In this document: in pieces, positions 1 to 12,700 of the stretch
Numbering within the stretch: the stretch's first letter is position 1
Layout: each line of letters starts with the position of its first letter
NCBI GenBank assembly: GCA_963693285.1
Contig: OY848925.1
Location: forward strand, 5,186,932 to 5,250,931
DNA: 64,000 bases
Direction of reading: 5' to 3'
Source: Xestospongia muta
Lineage: Eukaryota; Porifera; Demospongiae; Haplosclerida; Petrosiidae
Position numbers and translations under genes: made by a program
The notes under the pieces: model-generated
The model's input: only the letters and a program-made list of their open reading frames with translations
What the model was told of the DNA's origin: nothing
The model's database searches: none

Positions 1-2
1 AC

Positions 3-83
3 AATATTATAGACAAACCTTGGATATGGAATAATCGTTATTTAGTACCTGACAGTAAAGGCAATGTATGGACACCATCATAA
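3..83 (+). CDS. possible 3' end of an upstream gene
   Basis: An open frame runs in from the left edge for 26 codons and ends at TAA. It has a Trp-rich tail (KPWIWNNRYLVP). It could be the last exon of a gene whose body lies outside the window. I do not recognise it, and its shortness means it could be chance. Confidence 0.2.
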   Translation, partial: NIIDKPWIWNNRYLVPDSKGNVWTPS

Positions 84-194
84 TAAGTTAATAACAGTAA
101 CTCTTCATATAGTGCAGCCATAATAATTATATTAATGATCAATGAATAATTTGACCTAATTATCTTTATTGGGGGTGTGGCTATTACAGTGATC

Positions 195-975
195 ATGATC
201 AAGTTTGTGTTATTAGTGAACAAACAAGGTCAAACTCGTCTCAGTCAATATTATGAGTATGTATCTACTGAAGAGAGAGTCACTACAGAGGCGGACATTG
301 TCAGGAAGTGTCTAGCTAGAAATGAAGATCAGGTAGAGACCAACCAAACTACTGTTATGATATGACACTTGTTTTGTCCCTATTTTATTACACAGTGTTC
401 GTTTATGGAGTATATGAATTATAAGATCGTGTATAGAAAATATGCTTCGTTGTATTTTATTATTGCTTGTGATAGTACTGAGGTAAGCTAGTAGGGTTGC
501 TCAGACCCCATTTTTAAATTTCAAAGGTGGTCTGATAATTGTTTTGCTTATTATCTTTCACCTTCAGAATGAATTGGCTATTTTAGAGTTTATACATAAT
601 ATTGTTGAGACATATGACAGATTCTTCAACAGTGTGGTTAGTGAATAGGACCCCTTATCAAAGGGTCTGATAAATGTCATTTATTTTACCATAATTTTCT
701 TTCTCCTATATCATATCTGGCATGCTGTGAAAATATGACCTCTGTCTTCAGTGTGAATTAGATGTATCCTAAACAATATACTTAGTTATGATATTACATG
801 TACTTTAATGTACATATGTCTCTCTTTATTTCTTTGACTAGTATATTAGATAATGTTCAACATTGATAAAGCTCACATGATTCTTGATGAGATGATTACT
901 AATGGACAGATCACAGAGACTAATAAGAATAGAGTATTAGCACCTGTTGCTGTATTAGACAAAGGATCTAAATAA
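195..975 (+). CDS. AP4S1: AP-4 complex sigma subunit (AP4S1 orthologue)
   Basis: Four exons, 195-332, 396-482, 568-636 and 850-975, join in frame to a 139-aa protein. Family members are about 144 aa. The start [17 protein letters not shown], the middle [14 protein letters not shown] and the end [10 protein letters not shown]...[14 protein letters not shown] follow the AP-4 small sigma chain rather than AP-1, AP-2 or AP-3. The protein is a longin-fold subunit of the AP-4 adaptor, which sorts cargo at the trans-Golgi network. The start is the ATG of MIKF. The 3' splice site of exon 3 is the least certain junction: about four residues (VSEL-like) are missing compared with relatives, so a different donor or acceptor may be used. 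This single-copy housekeeping gene marks the left border of the tandem array. Confidence 0.88.
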
Positions 976-1339
976 AGTACTTCATGTTTTTAAGTATTAT
1001 TTCATTTCATAATGACATAGATTGTTTTGTAGATTAATATTATTATCATTTATGATCAATGTAGTAAAATACTAAAGTATGTTTGTAATATGTGTAATTC
1101 GAGTTCATGGAAATTGCCCTATAGCTAGTTGAAATACCATATTTATATGGTATATAATATACTTTGAGTCCATGGAAGTTATCATATATAGCTAGTTGAG
1201 ATACCAGAGAGATTTTCTTTACAGTTATTGAACTATATATTTTGAGTATAGTGGTTACTTATAATTCAAAGAGTATCCTTAACTATTATATAGTGATAGT
1301 TTACACATCAAAACCACTCCTATATGCTGTTACAGCACA
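976..1339. other. spacer between AP4S1 and the array
   Basis: No coding signal seen. It contains an imperfect direct repeat (about 1101-1139 and 1166-1206) built around CATGGAA and TAGCTAGTTGA. Just before the next ATG is CTGTTACAG, which could be a splice acceptor, so an upstream exon of gene A cannot be excluded. Confidence 0.4.
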
Positions 1340-2530
1340 ATGGCTGATGGCAATCTAAGGGACATAGAAAATTACAATGCTGAAGTACTAAGTCAAATAT
1401 TTCAGCTAGTAAGTGTGTCGAAGGTTGAGAATAAAATTGAGAACAAAGGCTCAAAGGAAGATAAGTCAAAAGAAGAATCTTCTACTGAGTCTGATGACTG
1501 GAGAAACCATGTACCTAATTCAAGAGAGATAATGGTCATTGCTTCATTTGGGGAGGTATCTGGATTTCAAGCAGTTCCAAAACGTATACCGAGTGATCAA
1601 GAAGGATCAAATCAATGGATGAGAAAGGAGATTGATCTTATTCAGGAACTGTACAGGAAAGATACAAACAATCAAGTTGTGTTTGTGTGTCCAGACTTTC
1701 CTGGGACAGAATGCTCTAAAGATTACTACATAGAGAAAATGAGGCAGTTGTTAACTAAATGCAAGAAACCTGGAGGTAAGTAAAATAGATATAAATGTCT
1801 TCAGTTATTAATTACTAATATTCATATAGCCCTTATCTGGTATACTGGTCATGGAGAGAAAAACAGTGGTAATTGGTGTTTTAAAGATGGTATCATCACC
1901 TTCCAGGATATCTTTGGTCTATATATGGATTGCTTTAGAGGAAAACCACTTACAATTGTTAGTGATTGCAGCTATTCTGGAAAATGGGTCAGAGAATGTA
2001 TTAAGATGCTTGATAGTCTTGGCATACCATCCTGTGGTCATTATACAAAAGAGCAAGGAATTCAACTAAAAGTTTATTGCTCTTGTGAAGAAGATCAAGA
2101 GGCCACAGCATTGGTATATGCAACAGAAGGAGCTGAATATTACAAGGAAAAGTATATCGCTTTTTGGGTTTCAAATAAAACATTCAGCTGTGGTCAAAAG
2201 CCTTATGGAGTCGACTTCACATGGATTCGTTGCGAAAGCAAAATTGATATGCCATGTGACATCCATCGCTCACATACATGGGAGAATCGATTATTATATG
2301 GCTCTCGTTTGTTTACTGTCCGAGGCAAAGACCGAGGAAGACCAGCATGGCATTTAGCAATTATAGATAAAGATAAAGTAGAAGAATTTAAAGCTCGAAC
2401 ATCATCAGGTCATGAGACAGTTGATATTGCTAAATATGGTAAAGTCCTTAAGTCTGGGTTTGGTGAAGATCCACCCAAAGAAGCATTTAAAGTTTTTGAG
2501 CGATATTACTCTCAGTTACCTACAGATTAA
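1340..2530 (+). CDS. gene A: caspase-like protein without CARD
   Basis: Two exons, 1340-1775 and 1830-2530, join in phase 1 to a 378-aa protein. It is the catalytic half of the array family. Residues 65-145 hold the strand-rich segment (REIMVIASFGEVSG, then PSDQEGSNQWM). Residues 146-378 hold the putative catalytic His153 in YTGHGEKNSG and Cys192 in VSDCSYSGKW. A Cys-rich tail follows, with CSCEE and HTWENR. The N-terminal 60 residues are Lys/Glu/Ser rich and charged. CARD, helical module and coiled coil are absent, and no such exon is seen back to AP4S1. Its residues diverge most from the other members (for example FSCGQKP instead of LSSGQTT). It may be an old, truncated edge copy or have an unrecognised upstream exon. 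Confidence 0.75.
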
Positions 2531-3189
2531 TATAATATGAATATTTACCCTTTGTTTGTAGTTAATATCCAGAATTTTGTTTGTTGTCTTTAACAATAAA
2601 CCTTTTGAAAATATTATACTAATAGCTTTACCAATCTCAATTATATTCATCATCAATCCTTACCTGATCTCTACCTACCTGAGTACTACTGTCCTTAGTA
2701 TTGGTCATTGATCCTCTATTAAACAGGTATTATTGTCAACTATGTAGTAGTATATTTTAGAATATCATCAAGTAAGAATTACTTTAACTGGAACTAGGTA
2801 ATGATCAAGTAAGAATCCATTTGATTGACACTGGTCTAGTATATAAATAGTATTCATCTTCTTCACATAGTCACATTAAGTACTAGAATTGGAAAACACT
2901 CAGTAGTCATCATGCAACCTTTATATGAATCTTCTACTATTTATAATAACATACTAATAGATATGTGTATCTATATCTAAGTTATATTCATTAGACATCC
3001 AATTACAGTAATATAGTAGCATCCTTAAATCAGACATACAACACATTATATATAATACCGACAATAGCTATTAATAATGAATTCAATAGTCTAAGTCTAT
3101 TCATGAGATAGATATGCAATAATTATTGTAGATTGTAATCATAGTCATAAAGATATACCATATATGGAAATAATAGACCCCCCACTAAA
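2531..3189. other. spacer with ABCD-transporter debris
   Basis: No intact gene. About 2683-2760 matches, on the plus strand, the H-loop exon of the ABCD4-like gene at 58.8 kb (LSIGH then a stop). About 2816-2960 matches the neighbouring intron and exon edge of the same gene in the opposite orientation. The remnant is therefore broken and partly inverted. Confidence 0.55.
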
Positions 3190-3198
3190 GGGTGTGTC
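3190..3198 (+). promoter_or_regulatory. GGGTGTGTC motif upstream of gene B
   Basis: GGGTGTGTC, preceded by an ACCATATATGG-like stretch and CCACTAAA, lies 58 bp before the ATG. Related motifs precede the first ATG of C, F, G, I, J1, J2 and N, which suggests a shared proximal promoter element (GT-box type). Confidence 0.4.
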
Positions 3199-3255
3199 AT
3201 TACAGACTTCAGGCTTATCTGAAAAAGACAAACATACAGTGGATTTTCAGGAATA

Positions 3256-5459
3256 ATGACTACTACTGGCAGCTCTGCATCAAAGGAATACCAGGTCCTA
3301 CGGAAGTACTATGGTAAATTAATCCGGGCAATTTCTGATCCAGTCATATTAGCTGCTGACCTATTTGCATCTGGCCTCATCTCAGATTTGATTCGGATGA
3401 AAGCTACAAATGAAAGTGACTGGCTTATCACTCGTAACGATCATTTACTAACTGGAATGATGGGAGCAATAACTTGTGACCCTAACAACCTTATGAAGTT
3501 CATCTCGATATTAGAAGAAAATACTCCATTAGATTCTATTGCTCAAGACATGAAGACAGACTATGGTAATATGAAGTTGATATGATATATTTAATGGCAA
3601 AAACTTAAACAAATTAACCCAATTACTGTTTACATCATCCATTTTTCACACAGTACATCATATTATATATACTTATTTGAATTGATGTTACAAATATCCT
3701 ATAATTTCATTTCAGAGTCACCAGACTTCAATTATCAGCCATCTGCTACTGATGGACAGTCTCACAGTAAGTTTTTCATTTGGTTTACACTAAATTACTT
3801 TATTGAAAGTTTCCACAGTTAATGAAAGTGTTCATAAAGATTTGAACACAATGGAAAGAAAATTAGGTGCTCTAGTACTGGATATTCAAAAAGCAACCAG
3901 TTCTGCTAATGTTGATGTTGATGAACTCAAACAATTGCTCATCCTGTCTTATCCATTTGGAGAGTTTAAAGAAGAAATCAGAAACGCACAGGGTTTTTTG
4001 GATGTTTTTGTTGTAGTTCGCAAGCATTGTTCACCAGTCAACATAGATATTCTTACATGTATTACAGAATACTTCAAACTACCTGATGCTTTAACAGCCA
4101 TTCAAACATGTGAGGCCAAAGGAGGAAAAGAGGCAGATGTAAAGGTATACACTGCTAAAGTGCTGATTACCTGTATAAAATGCATTACTCTACTTTATTA
4201 ATATGCTCTTCTAGAAAACACCACATGTAGCATACCAACCTGACTCAGAGTTTACTGATACTCCTGATCATCCTCAACATGTCTCTGGAGGTGAGAATGT
4301 TGAGAATGTATACAGTACAGAAAGAGAGGTAAAAACTAAAACATTAATACATTATAATATTAAGAATGATTGTCCACTCTTTGTTAAGGCAAATAACTCA
4401 GCAACTGAGTTATATACTCCAACTTGGCGAGAGCTTCCTCTTGGTACATATGATCTCCTGATTATTGGTTCATTTGGAGAAGTGTATGATTCTCGGTCCA
4501 TTCAAGTTGCACACAAACTTGTACCTAGTGATCAGGAAGGATCTAACCAATGGATGACAAAAGAGATTGATTTTCTTGCAGAATTGCATAAAAAGTCTTC
4601 ATATTGTAAAAATGTTCTAGTTTGTTCAGACATCGCAGGAACTCAGCTCTCTAAACTTCACTATCTGAAGAAAATAAAGAAATTTTTCACTAACTGCATA
4701 AGTGACATAGGTAAAAGAGATTATGTATACAAATTAATTGGATTACTTAATTTAGCTCTCATCCATTACACTGGTCATGGAGAGAAGAACACTGGTAATT
4801 GGTGTTTTAAAGATGGTGTCATTACCTTCCAGGATATCTTTGGTCTATATATGGATTGCTTCAGAGGAAAACGACTTACAATACACTCTGATTGTAGCTA
4901 TTCTGGTAACTGGATCAAAGATTGTGTCAAAACTCTAGATGACCTTGCTATCCCATCTTGTGGACATTACACAAGAAAAGAAAGAATATTACTCAGAGTA
5001 TTCTGTTCCTGTCGTGCTGATGAAGAAGCTACTGTACTGTGCTATATTACTGAGGCTAATAGATTTGATGAAAACAACAAATTGGTTGTGACTGACTACA
5101 ATAAAACACTCTCATCAGGACAAACCACAAAATTGGGTGATCTTACACAAATTCGTTGTAGCAAGACAACCACTGAAACCTGTGAAGTAGACTCTACATG
5201 TACCTGGGAGGATCGTATATTCAGAAAGGGTCATCGAGTCTACCTCATTTGTGGTAAGGAGAATGACAAACAGGCCTGGTATTATATACTAGTCAATGAA
5301 GACAAACTAGAGCATTTTAAAACTCAGCTCTGTACAGGAATAATGAAACTTGTAAAATATGGTACAATTTTGTACTCTGGATGGGGACAAGATCCTCCAC
5401 AAGATATAGTACATAATGTGGACTTGAGGTTTAAGCAAATTTTTAATGCTAATGTGTAA
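3256..5459 (+). CDS. gene B: CARD-like plus caspase-like protein, short form
   Basis: Six exons, 3256-3565, 3716-3766, 3810-4144, 4215-4328, 4389-4710 and 4756-5459, give 611 aa with every junction in phase. Residues 1-103 are the CARD-like domain (STKEYQVLRKYY-type start as ASKEYQVL, FASGLIS, LMKFISILEENTPL). Residues 121-232 are the helical module (ELKQLLILSYPF, VRKHCSPVNI). The second half of exon 3, the alpha/beta module present in C-I, is missing: the exon ends early at KEADVK. The coiled-coil exons are missing too. The caspase-like domain spans about 290-611, with putative catalytic His385 (YTGHGEKNTG) and Cys424 (HSDCSYSGNW). It appears to be a functional compact variant. Confidence 0.85.
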
Positions 5460-5509
5460 TATTATTACATGTAATGTATTAGTTGTAGTGCTGTAATTTT
5501 CTGACTAAA

Positions 5510-5511
<2 letters not shown>

Positions 5512-5541
<30 letters not shown>
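5512..5541. repeat. TA microsatellite
   Basis: About 15 TA dinucleotides lie at the boundary between gene B and the following catalytic-exon fragment. This may be where the duplication broke. Confidence 0.85.
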
Positions 5542-5543
<2 letters not shown>

Positions 5544-5564
5544 AGTAGATGAATGTCATTTTTT

Positions 5565-6120
5565 GCCAGTACATGACAATCATATTGACATAGTTTGTAG
5601 GCATAATAGTAACCAGTTGATAAGCTACTATAGGCAAGGAATATTACTTGGTCTATGCTATTCTTGTGGTGGTGACAAAAATGCTACTGCACTGTGTTAT
5701 ATTACAGAGTCTCACAAACTTGATAAATTGAAAAATTCCATGGTAACTTTCTACAATAAGAGACTCTCATCAGGACAAACCACAAAATGGAGTGGCTTTG
5801 GTAGAATTCGTTGTAGCAGGCAAACAGCCACTGAAACATGTGAAATAGACTCTACATGTACCTGGGAGGATTGTATATCGAAGAGTCATCTAGTCTACTC
5901 ATATAATTAGTTTGGAATAAAGACAGGGGCAGAAATACCTGGTGTTATGTACTGGTTGATGAAGATAAAGAAGAGGTTTACAAAACTAAGATTCGTAGTG
6001 GAAGAATAGATGTTTCAAATTACTGTACAGTTCTTTACTCTTGATGGGGACAAGATCCTCCAAAAGATATAATGTGTAAAATACTTGAGATTCAATTTGT
6101 ATATTGATCCAGAGTATTAG
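5565..6120 (+). pseudogene. fragment of a caspase-like last exon
   Basis: The frame from 5565 to 5910 matches the last-exon part after the catalytic cysteine: YRQGILLGLCYSCGGD, then KRLSSGQTTKW and CEIDSTCTWED. It has no His or Cys motif. It stops at 5910, and the remaining homology to 6120 (DEDK, GQDPPKD and Q-EY-like end) is spread over other frames with internal stops. It is a 5'-deleted relic of a paralogue next to gene B. Confidence 0.8.
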
Positions 6121-6694
6121 TATGTGATGCACTTAGCTTGTAAATGATTTGTTATGTTATATGACTTTTGATGTCCCATGTAAAAAAATACTCAGTTGAA
6201 GTTACATCATCAATTCTAAATACAAAGCTAATTTTTGCAGAATTTAATGTTTATGCATTGGAAGAGTAGCAAAAATGCTACAGAAACATGTGAAATAAAT
6301 TCTACATGCACATTATTAATTAACATGATTCAGTAATATTGTCTAGTATGTCCTATAGTATCATCAAACGAGAGTGACTTTAACTGAACAGGGACAATGG
6401 AAGTTAGATATAGTGAACTAATAAATCATATTTAATTGTTTGCTCTATTTTTATGATACTGAGATTTACATTATCTACAATCTATTGTGACATATAAATA
6501 TAAGTCAAGAGCAACTTTACTGTGAAACTATCACAATCAATAAAGTACAGCTATATGTTGACTTGATCTGGATGTCTTAAGTTGTTTTATCATGAATATA
6601 TCTTAAATAAAAAAATGGATCTGCCAGAAACAACCATTATATATATAATAATAATTAATCATTAGATACAACACCATATATAGCATATACCTGG
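6121..6694. other. spacer with two small relics
   Basis: About 6255-6306 repeats a piece of the caspase-like last exon (CSKNATETCEI). About 6335-6410 matches the final exon of the ABCD4-like gene, here on the plus strand. No gene is seen. Confidence 0.5.
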
Positions 6695-6703
6695 GGGTGT
6701 GTC
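6695..6703 (+). promoter_or_regulatory. GGGTGTGTC motif upstream of gene C
   Basis: GGGTGTGTC lies 15 bp before the chosen ATG, after CCATATATAGCATATACC. The same layout (GGTGTGTCTGTTTA then ATG) precedes the CARD exon relic at 17250 and gene F. Confidence 0.4.
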
Positions 6704-6717
6704 TGTTTAATTTTGTA

Positions 6718-9700
6718 ATGGCTACTAGTAGCAATAATTCAAACGATAGCTTCGTACCTTCTACCAAGGAGTATCTGGTGATACAGAAATACTTCAGTAG
6801 ATTACATCATGTCATTGATGACCCTGTATCACTTGCTATTGGTTTTTTCTCTGCTGGTCTCATCTCTGACTGGACTATGATGAAAGCATCATGTGAAACT
6901 AGTTGTGTCATTGTTAGGAATTATCACTTACTAAACGGAATGAAAGGGGCAGTAGTTTGTAATCCTAACAACCTTATCAAGATCATCTCAATATTAGAAG
7001 ACCATCCTCCATTAGATTCTATCGGTCAAGAAATGAAGACAGATTATGGTAATGGATTCCACTTACTATTATTGCATGTGAAAGCATCAAACTAGAGCAC
7101 TAATACAAAATCCAAAAGAAGAAATTAAATACCTCTGTAGCTCCAAGTTTTGACATTGTTCAGTGCTTATTTTTGATGAACTAAAAAATGAATTGGTTAA
7201 TCCATTGTGATTTATGTTGCATATAATTCAGAAAGAAATATTGAGAAGTAAACATCATTAAATATTATGCAGATTGACACTGGACAATCATGTCACTAAT
7301 TATCAGGGCTATGAAGATTTTCTTTAACATTTCGTTACAGCAATAAATGACTTCCTTCCAAAATGCGTAGAAAATGGTATAGTGAGTAAATTAATTCTTT
7401 ACTTTTTGGTAGAGAATTGTTCTTTAGTAAAATTTGCCAGTGATAGGACAAGCCTACTTACTATATATATGTCCTTTTTTAGAAGTCACTTGATAAAGTA
7501 AATGAACCCATAAAATAGTCAGAACAATAATACTTAAGTGACTATGAATAAAAACAAACATTTTATTTTAACAGTGATACACTTAAAAACACTCTGTCAT
7601 TTCAAGTAAGGCTTTGGTTGCCATAGTTTCATCAATACAATGCAAGTCAAAACTGAGTTACCACAAAAACAAAACTAGACTTAATTATGCGTAAAGCCCA
7701 GTCTAATGTTGGCTTTGTGGTAACTTAGTATTGGGCTTACCTTGTATTGATGAAACCATAATAAAAATAGTTAGAGTTGAAATGACACAATCCTTTTTTA
7801 AGTGTACTACAATAAAATACTACATACTCATTCATATTTCAGAGTCACATAACTTTAACTATCAACCATCTGTTATTCCAACTATGGAGAAGAAGTCTCA
7901 CAGTGAGTTTATATAAGAGTTTTGTTTATTATTTGCATATAGTGATACTATATATGTTACTTTTGTAGAAACAATCACAGTTGATGAAAGTGTCCATAAA
8001 GATTTGAATATAATGCAAGGAAAATTAGGAGCTCTAGTCTTAGATGTTCAAAAAGCAACCACATCAGCTGGTGTTGATGTCCATGAACTTAAACAGTTAC
8101 TTATCTTGTCTTATCCATTTGAAGAGTTTAAAGAAGAAACCAGAAGAGCACAAAATTTAGGTGATGTTTTTGTTGCAGTTCGTAAGCTTTGTTCACCAGT
8201 TAATTTGAGTGTTCTAGTAGCTATTATTGATCGTTTTAAACTCTCTGATGCTCTAACTGCTATTAAAGTATATGAAGTTGAAGAAAAGAACTATCGTAAG
8301 AAATTGTTGAGTGCTACATTTGCTCAAGAACTACAGAAAGAAGTGGAACTAACAGGTCGTAATCCTACAGTGAAATGTACTGTCACTCTACATCTGAATT
8401 GGTCTTCACCTGAAAGTTTTACTGTGAAAGAGTTTGAGAAAATTGTCAAAGATGTGTTCTCTGATCTCTCTCGATATATTCATATAATTAAAGTAGAAGC
8501 TGGTTCCATCATTGTCACCATGTGTGCTCCTGAGTCAGTTATAAGAGCACTGAGAGCAATGGCAAAGACAAAGCTACCATATCTCCTTGATATTGGAGCA
8601 ATCTTGTTACAGATTGGAGATGAAATAGTCCTTAATAAGAGAGGGAAAGAGGTATACATTAATCATAATAAATCTAAAATATACTAACTTTTATAGTTGA
8701 CACACAAAGAAGTTCCCAAACCTGATTTAGATATTACTGATGCTCCTGATCTACCTTTATATGTCCCTGGAGATGAGAGTGTTGAGAATAGTTCAGAGAG
8801 AAATGTAAGAGTAATGAATTAATTTATCATAATGTATCATTTCTATATTAAGGTAATACGTACAGAAGTGTATCAAGACCAACCTCTTCCAGTAGATAAC
8901 TTTTCTATCATCTCAACTATCTCTCAGACAGGTTAGTAATAATATTAACACTATAACTATAATTACTGTCTAGTAACATATATTAGAGTACAGTCAATGT
9001 ATTGTTTATTTGATTTAATTATTTTATAGCTTCACAACAACAAAGTCAACTGTATAAAGTAGAGAAAGATTTCACTGATAAACAAAAAAGAGATGAAGTG
9101 AAAGTATTAGCAGAAGAAAATGCTGGGCTAAAATGTCAGCTGGAAATTCAAGAACGTATTAATAGACAGCAGACTACAGAACTAGAGTTTATTGTACAAC
9201 AAAGAGAAGGTATTTATACTATATGTTTCCTATATAATTATTTTCAAGTCATTTACTACATAGTATTGGTTGTCTTTATATTATGTAACACAGTCTGGGT
9301 CACTTAAATGTTATACTATAGCTTTTCTTTGAGGGCTAGATATATACACATGCATTTAATCGTACTGTTTTCTTCTAAGCATCTGAGAAGGAGCTACTGT
9401 CATTGTTAGCTGAACAAAAACAAGAAGTAAACAAACTAAAAGAGAAAAATGAATCATTGACTTTACAACTAAGAGAGAAAGACAAAGAGAATGAGGAGTT
9501 AAAACAGAGTTTGAAGGGTAAGTTGTTTATGTAGATAATTATAAGTTACCATTTAGGAGTCAATCCGGTATGTGGTGCAATTAAATACCATTAATGAAAT
9601 ATCTCACATTCAACTTTTGAAAATCTTGACATTTTTAATCACATGTTTACTTTACTTGGATTTTTTCCAAAGTACAACACTAATATTTCTCTTCTTCTGT

Positions 9701-12700
9701 CACTAAAGAAGCAGATTCAGGCATCATTGATACTCCTGGTCTCCATCAAAATATCTCTGAACATGACATCACCAACAAAGAGGTAATGACTAATGGACTA
9801 GTTAACATGTGACAAGTGTCATTTTTATGTTAAGGTAATACGTAAAGACCAACCTCTTCCAGTAGATAGCTCTTCTACTGGCACTAGTGACTTTACTGAA
9901 GATTCTGCAACTGGGTTAGTTACTAGGACATGGCGAGACGTTCCTGTTGTTGCATATGAACTCCTGATCATTGGCTCATTTGGAAAAATGTCTGTTTCTC
10001 AAACCATTCAAGTTGCACATAAACTAATACCCAGCGATCAAGAAGGATCTAACCAATGGATGACAGAAGAAATTGATCTTATTAGGAAATTAAATGAAAA
10101 GGCTTCAAATTGTAGCTATTGTACTGTTTATTTAGATCTTCCGGGAAATGAACAATCCAAGGATTGCTGTCTGAACAAAATAAGAAATTTCTTTACTAAC
10201 TGTAAAGAAATGGCAAGTAGGTGGAGCATTTATAGTATAATATACAAGTATTGTCCAGAGATATTAAACATTAACAGAAATTGAAATAAAGATCTCACCA
10301 AATAAAAAAACTAACTGGTTGATTTAACCACTATATGTTTGTACAGGTTTCATATAATTATTTGTAAACATACTATTTTGATTACTAATGTACTATGTAA
10401 ACAGCCAATCCCATGTAGCAATTAGTAATCAAAACAATATATATAATAATTACTTTCAGTTTGCATCAAATAATTTGCTACATACATGCAACCAGTATGT
10501 AGCCATATATTGGTTAAATCAACCAATTGATTTTTAAAGTGAACGTACTCTAGCATAATATGTATACTCTAACTCATCTACTTTGCTCTCTGAGTAGCTA
10601 AAGTGAGTCATAGGTTGAGAGAAGGTTTATGCATGTTTTTTTTAATACAACATGGCTTATATAATTATTGTAGCTATATTTTAATTATGTTAATGGAACT
10701 GTTACAATAACTGAGCTGCTGTTTGCTAATTCTGTAGGCTAAGAAGTTAGACGAAGCCATAGATAATAGGAAACTCTCCTCCCTATCTATTGACTATAAT
10801 AGCTAAAATGTTGCTCAACGATATTTTTCTTAGATCAGGCATGCCCAACTCAAAGCACTTATTCTTTCATCAACAGTTTATTAATTCATTGCTTTGGAAA
10901 TTTGGCACAACATTAGATTAAAATTATGAAATGGAAATACTCATAAATATAATACACATATTCATGTTGTCCAAAACAATCTTACACATTTCAGGCAGAA
11001 AAAAATTACATACTTTTATATTACTTTTATGATACATATCAGGCAGGTAGTAGTACTGCCTATGTAGGAAATTAGGAATGGCATGATGTTCTATATTTTC
11101 TTTATGATAACTACAGAAGTAGAAGATTATTTTTACACAGAAAGTATGTTTTCACATGAGGTATCTGCTTTTAGAAGTTTTATTTCAAGCACTGTAAGCG
11201 TGAAAATAGTGGTTTATATAGGGTTCGGAAGTAGCCTCTGTAAGAGACACCATTTCAATGATTAATAATCATTTCATGAGAAAAAAAGGAGGTCATTAAC
11301 GGAAGTTTGTATAGAGGTATTCTATTCTATCATGAGGCCGCCTGTTCTGAGTCGTATTGATGTGTTTTCTTTGTCATGTCTTGTAATAGTCAAGAAGCAG
11401 ATATCCTTACAGTACATTACAAGTTGAACTAGCTATTTCTGGCTTGATTATACGCATATATACATAACTCATTTGAACATGCATAATATATTATTGTTAG
11501 TCATTATAAAATAATAGCAATGTTCTGTTGTATAGTATATCCTGAGTACACTCATTTAACTTGTACTAATAAGGAAGCAAAATTATGAACATCCCTTAAT
11601 TTATAATTCAAATAAAAATAGCACAAACAAGTGAATAAAAATTTTTGAAAAAACTCACTAAATGTAGATAGGATAATAGTAAAAAATCTCAAAGTAGGAA
11701 TAACATTATAGACATTCCTACATAATAGCCACACAGAAGTACCTGTTAAAAATTTTATATTTGAAAGTTTTTTTACTGCATTGTGAGTAAATTCCTTAAA
11801 CAAAATCCTTACTTTCTATCTAACTGAACAGTCTTTTACTTTTGACTTTTTAATTGGACTTTTTGCTTGATGCAATTGTTTCAACAAAGCATTATGAACT
11901 TGATATTGTAACTATTACGTAAGGATGGCCATACTGCCATTCCTACTTTGGGCTTATTTGCAATTTTTTTATTATCATCCCTTACAATTAATGAATTTTT
12001 TTATAAATTTTTATTTACTTGTTAATTACTTAGCTTCCATCCATTACACTGGTCATGGAGAGAAGAACACTGGTAACTGGTGTTTTAAAGATGGTGTCAT
12101 CACCTTCCAGGATATGTTTGGTCTATATATGGATTGTTTCAGAGGAAAGCGACTGTTATTGCACTCTGATTGCAGCTATTCTGGTAACTGGATCAAAGAT
12201 TGTGTAAAAACTCTAGATGACCGTGGTATTCCATCTTGTGGACATCATGCAAGAGAACAAGGAATATTTTTCAATATGTGGTGTTCCTGTGGTGCTAATG
12301 AAGAATCTACTGCATTGTGTTATATCAATGAAGCTTTTACATATGATGAAGTAGATAAACGTCTTGTTATTCATGGCAATGTACAACTCTCATCAGGACA
12401 AAATACAGCAATGGGTGACTTTAGAAGTATTCGTTGTAGCAAAAATGCTAAAGAAACATGTGAAATAGATTCTACATGTACTTGGGAGGATCGTATGTTT
12501 AATAAGAGTCATCGAGTTTTTCTGGTTCGAAGTAAAGACCGAGGGTTTGCAATCTGGCAGTATGTATTGGTTGATTTAGATAAAGTAGATGCTTTCATAA
12601 TTCAGTTCAATACTGGAAGAGGAAATGTTTCAGATTATGGCACTGTTCTGTATTCTGGAAGGGGCCAAAACCCTCCAAAAGATTCAGTACATAAAGTGAA

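Noticed and set aside
6697..6717. Upstream non-ATG start for gene C, and similarly 13478 for D and 18283 for E
   Set aside because: These would start at GTG in a eukaryotic nuclear gene; the first ATG gives the MAT-type N-terminus shared by the paralogues.
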